Positions 5,986 to 6,905 of a stretch of 6,905 bases of DNA are shown piece after piece. Position 1 is the first letter of the stretch. Each line of letters opens with the position of its first letter. This stretch comes from Candidatus Zixiibacteriota bacterium (GTDB lineage: Bacteria; Zixibacteria; MSB-5A5; GN15; JAAZOE01), in contig JAQVRW010000167.1 in NCBI GenBank assembly GCA_028700875.1, positions 1 to 6,905 of the forward strand, in the 5' to 3' direction. The translations under genes were made by a program, and so were the position numbers. Below the pieces are notes generated by a model, which worked only from the letters and a program-made list of their open reading frames with translations, did no database searches and was not told the origin of the DNA.

Positions 5986-6905
5986 CCAGGGCCATCGTTT
6001 TTGTCATCACCCCTTCGTCAGACCGCAGGCAGTAGATATACATCCCGCTGGAAACCGGCTCGCCATTTCGGTCCTGGCCGTCCCAGACCACATCGTGCTG
6101 TCCGGCCGGAAGATTTTCCTCGACCGGGGTCGCGACCAACTGTCCGAGAATATTGTAAATCTCCAGGCTGACTTCTCCCATCCGGGCCAGCGAAAATCGG
6201 ATCGTCGTGGCCGGGTTGAAAGGATTGGGGAAGTTTTGCTGCAAGTCGAACTTGGTCGGCAATGGGTTATCGTCATCGTCGGCATCGGCGATGATCGACG
6301 GGACGGCCTCGGTCGCGGCCGCGACGACCCCGGGAATGAAAACCGTCATCCGGATATTATCGGTGTTTCCCTCGGGCAGGGCGAAAACGGCGACGCCGTT
6401 ATCACCGGTGACGGCGGTCCAATAGGTCGTACCATCGGCATCGGCCACGACCGTTTGTCCGGCCAAGGGAGAGCCGTTGAGAGTGACGGTGCATTCCAAT
6501 GGATGGTGCGGATCATAGGTTTCCGCGGCAGAGAGAGCGACTTGCTGCGGGACGCCGGTATATAACCGCAGGGACGGGTCGCCGAAATAATTCTGGCCGT
6601 AGATTTGATCGCGGTAATACGGGTAATCCTGCCATGATCCGGCCATGGCCTGCACCGGATATCCGTCGGCATCGCTGAATAGATGCTGATAGAATGAGGA
6701 CATGAGCTTGTGGCTCGACGACACCCATCCCCAGCGGGTGAAAGCGATGACGCCGATCGCGCCGGCGGAATCGAGATTCAGAAGCTCCTCCGTCACCGAC
6801 GGCACGGTCATGCCATAGAGCGTTTCCAGATCATAGGCCGCCTGATCGCAGGCGACGGAATAATAGAATCCGGTCTTGTTGTTGCGGGCCAGATTTTCGA
6901 ACCCG
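5978..6905 (-). CDS. Gingipain-like C25 cysteine peptidase with Ig-like and C-terminal sorting domains (5' partial)
   Basis: The minus-strand frame stays open to the right edge, so the 308 visible residues are only the C-terminal part. The ATG at 6811 is internal, because the catalytic motif precedes it. Reading from the edge, FYYSVACDQAAYD (residues 13-25) fits the C25 catalytic cysteine block (C19, bases 6848-6850). AGAIGVIAFTRWGWVSSS and FGDPSLRLYTGVPQ (GDPSL at 6569-6583) match the second half of the gingipain fold, as in RgpB (ACVNGDF, FGDPSL, VP). The catalytic histidine would lie outside the window. An Ig-like stretch with PLAGQTVVADADG follows (about 6290-6550), then an acidic ADADDDD linker and a FlgD-like/T9SS domain with NFPNPFNPATTIRF (from 6237 leftward), WDGQD, SGMYIY and KTMALVK. 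Family members are secreted surface proteases; PorU, the T9SS sortase, is also C25 with such a domain and cannot be excluded. It is convergent with the glycosyltransferase operon. Confidence 0.88.
   Translation of the reverse strand, partial: GFENLARNNKTGFYYSVACDQAAYDLETLYGMTVPSVTEELLNLDSAGAIGVIAFTRWGWVSSSHKLMSSFYQHLFSDADGYPVQAMAGSWQDYPYYRDQIYGQNYFGDPSLRLYTGVPQQVALSAAETYDPHHPLECTVTLNGSPLAGQTVVADADGTTYWTAVTGDNGVAVFALPEGNTDNIRMTVFIPGVVAAATEAVPSIIADADDDDNPLPTKFDLQQNFPNPFNPATTIRFSLARMGEVSLEIYNILGQLVATPVEENLPAGQHDVVWDGQDRNGEPVSSGMYIYCLRSDEGVMTKTMALVK

Noticed and set aside
5971..6002. Possible terminator: GGTC/GACC inverted repeat followed by a T-run near the convergent stops
   Set aside because: The stem is only four base pairs with an eight-base loop, and the T-run is well separated from it. 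It is too weak to call.
5382..6035. 217-codon plus-strand frame overlapping the GT2 gene and running into the peptidase gene
   Set aside because: The GT2 motifs are all in the other frame. This frame has low-complexity Arg/Gly/Pro composition and no family features.

Overview
The window is a gene-dense stretch of bacterial chromosome with six protein-coding genes and essentially no intergenic DNA. Moderately high G+C, no introns, and two surface-type proteins ending in FlgD-like/type IX (T9SS) sorting-type domains (a YPNPF or FPNPFNP motif, then WDGxxxxGxxVxSGxY and a basic C-terminal end) point to a Gram-negative bacterium of the Fibrobacterota-Chlorobi-Bacteroidota group or a related candidate phylum such as Zixibacteria. 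The taxon is inferred from protein style, not demonstrated. I see no RNA gene, CRISPR array, insertion sequence or phage element.

Layout: (1) bases 1-1830, plus strand, a 5'-truncated secreted beta-propeller protein with a C-terminal sorting-type domain. (2) 1831-2787, plus, a FemAB/GNAT-like acyl- or aminoacyltransferase. (3) 2788-3855, plus, a GT4-type glycosyltransferase. (4) 3855-5096, plus, a second, divergent GT4-type glycosyltransferase. (5) 5089-5985, plus, a GT2 glycosyltransferase of the rhamnosyltransferase-like type with a C-terminal membrane segment. (6) 5978-6905, minus, the 3' part of a gingipain-like C25 cysteine peptidase with an Ig-like domain and a C-terminal sorting-type domain; its N-terminus lies beyond the right edge.

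The five plus-strand genes join with 0-base gaps (TAA/ATG, TAG/ATG), a 1-base TAATG overlap and an 8-base ATGGATAA overlap. They therefore look like one translationally coupled operon whose promoter lies left of the window. The last one converges on the peptidase gene with an 8-base overlap of coding 3' ends, leaving no room for a separate terminator.

Taken together, the operon probably builds or modifies a surface glycan (two GT4s, one GT2, one FemAB-like transferase) and also encodes a large exported propeller protein. The propeller plus sorting-domain architecture recalls PorZ, the T9SS attachment-complex protein that handles anionic LPS in Porphyromonas, and C25 peptidases include both gingipains and the T9SS sortase PorU. 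A link between glycan synthesis and T9SS surface attachment is therefore an attractive but unproven reading. No flippase, polymerase or initiating sugar-phosphate transferase is visible, so the glycan pathway must be completed elsewhere.
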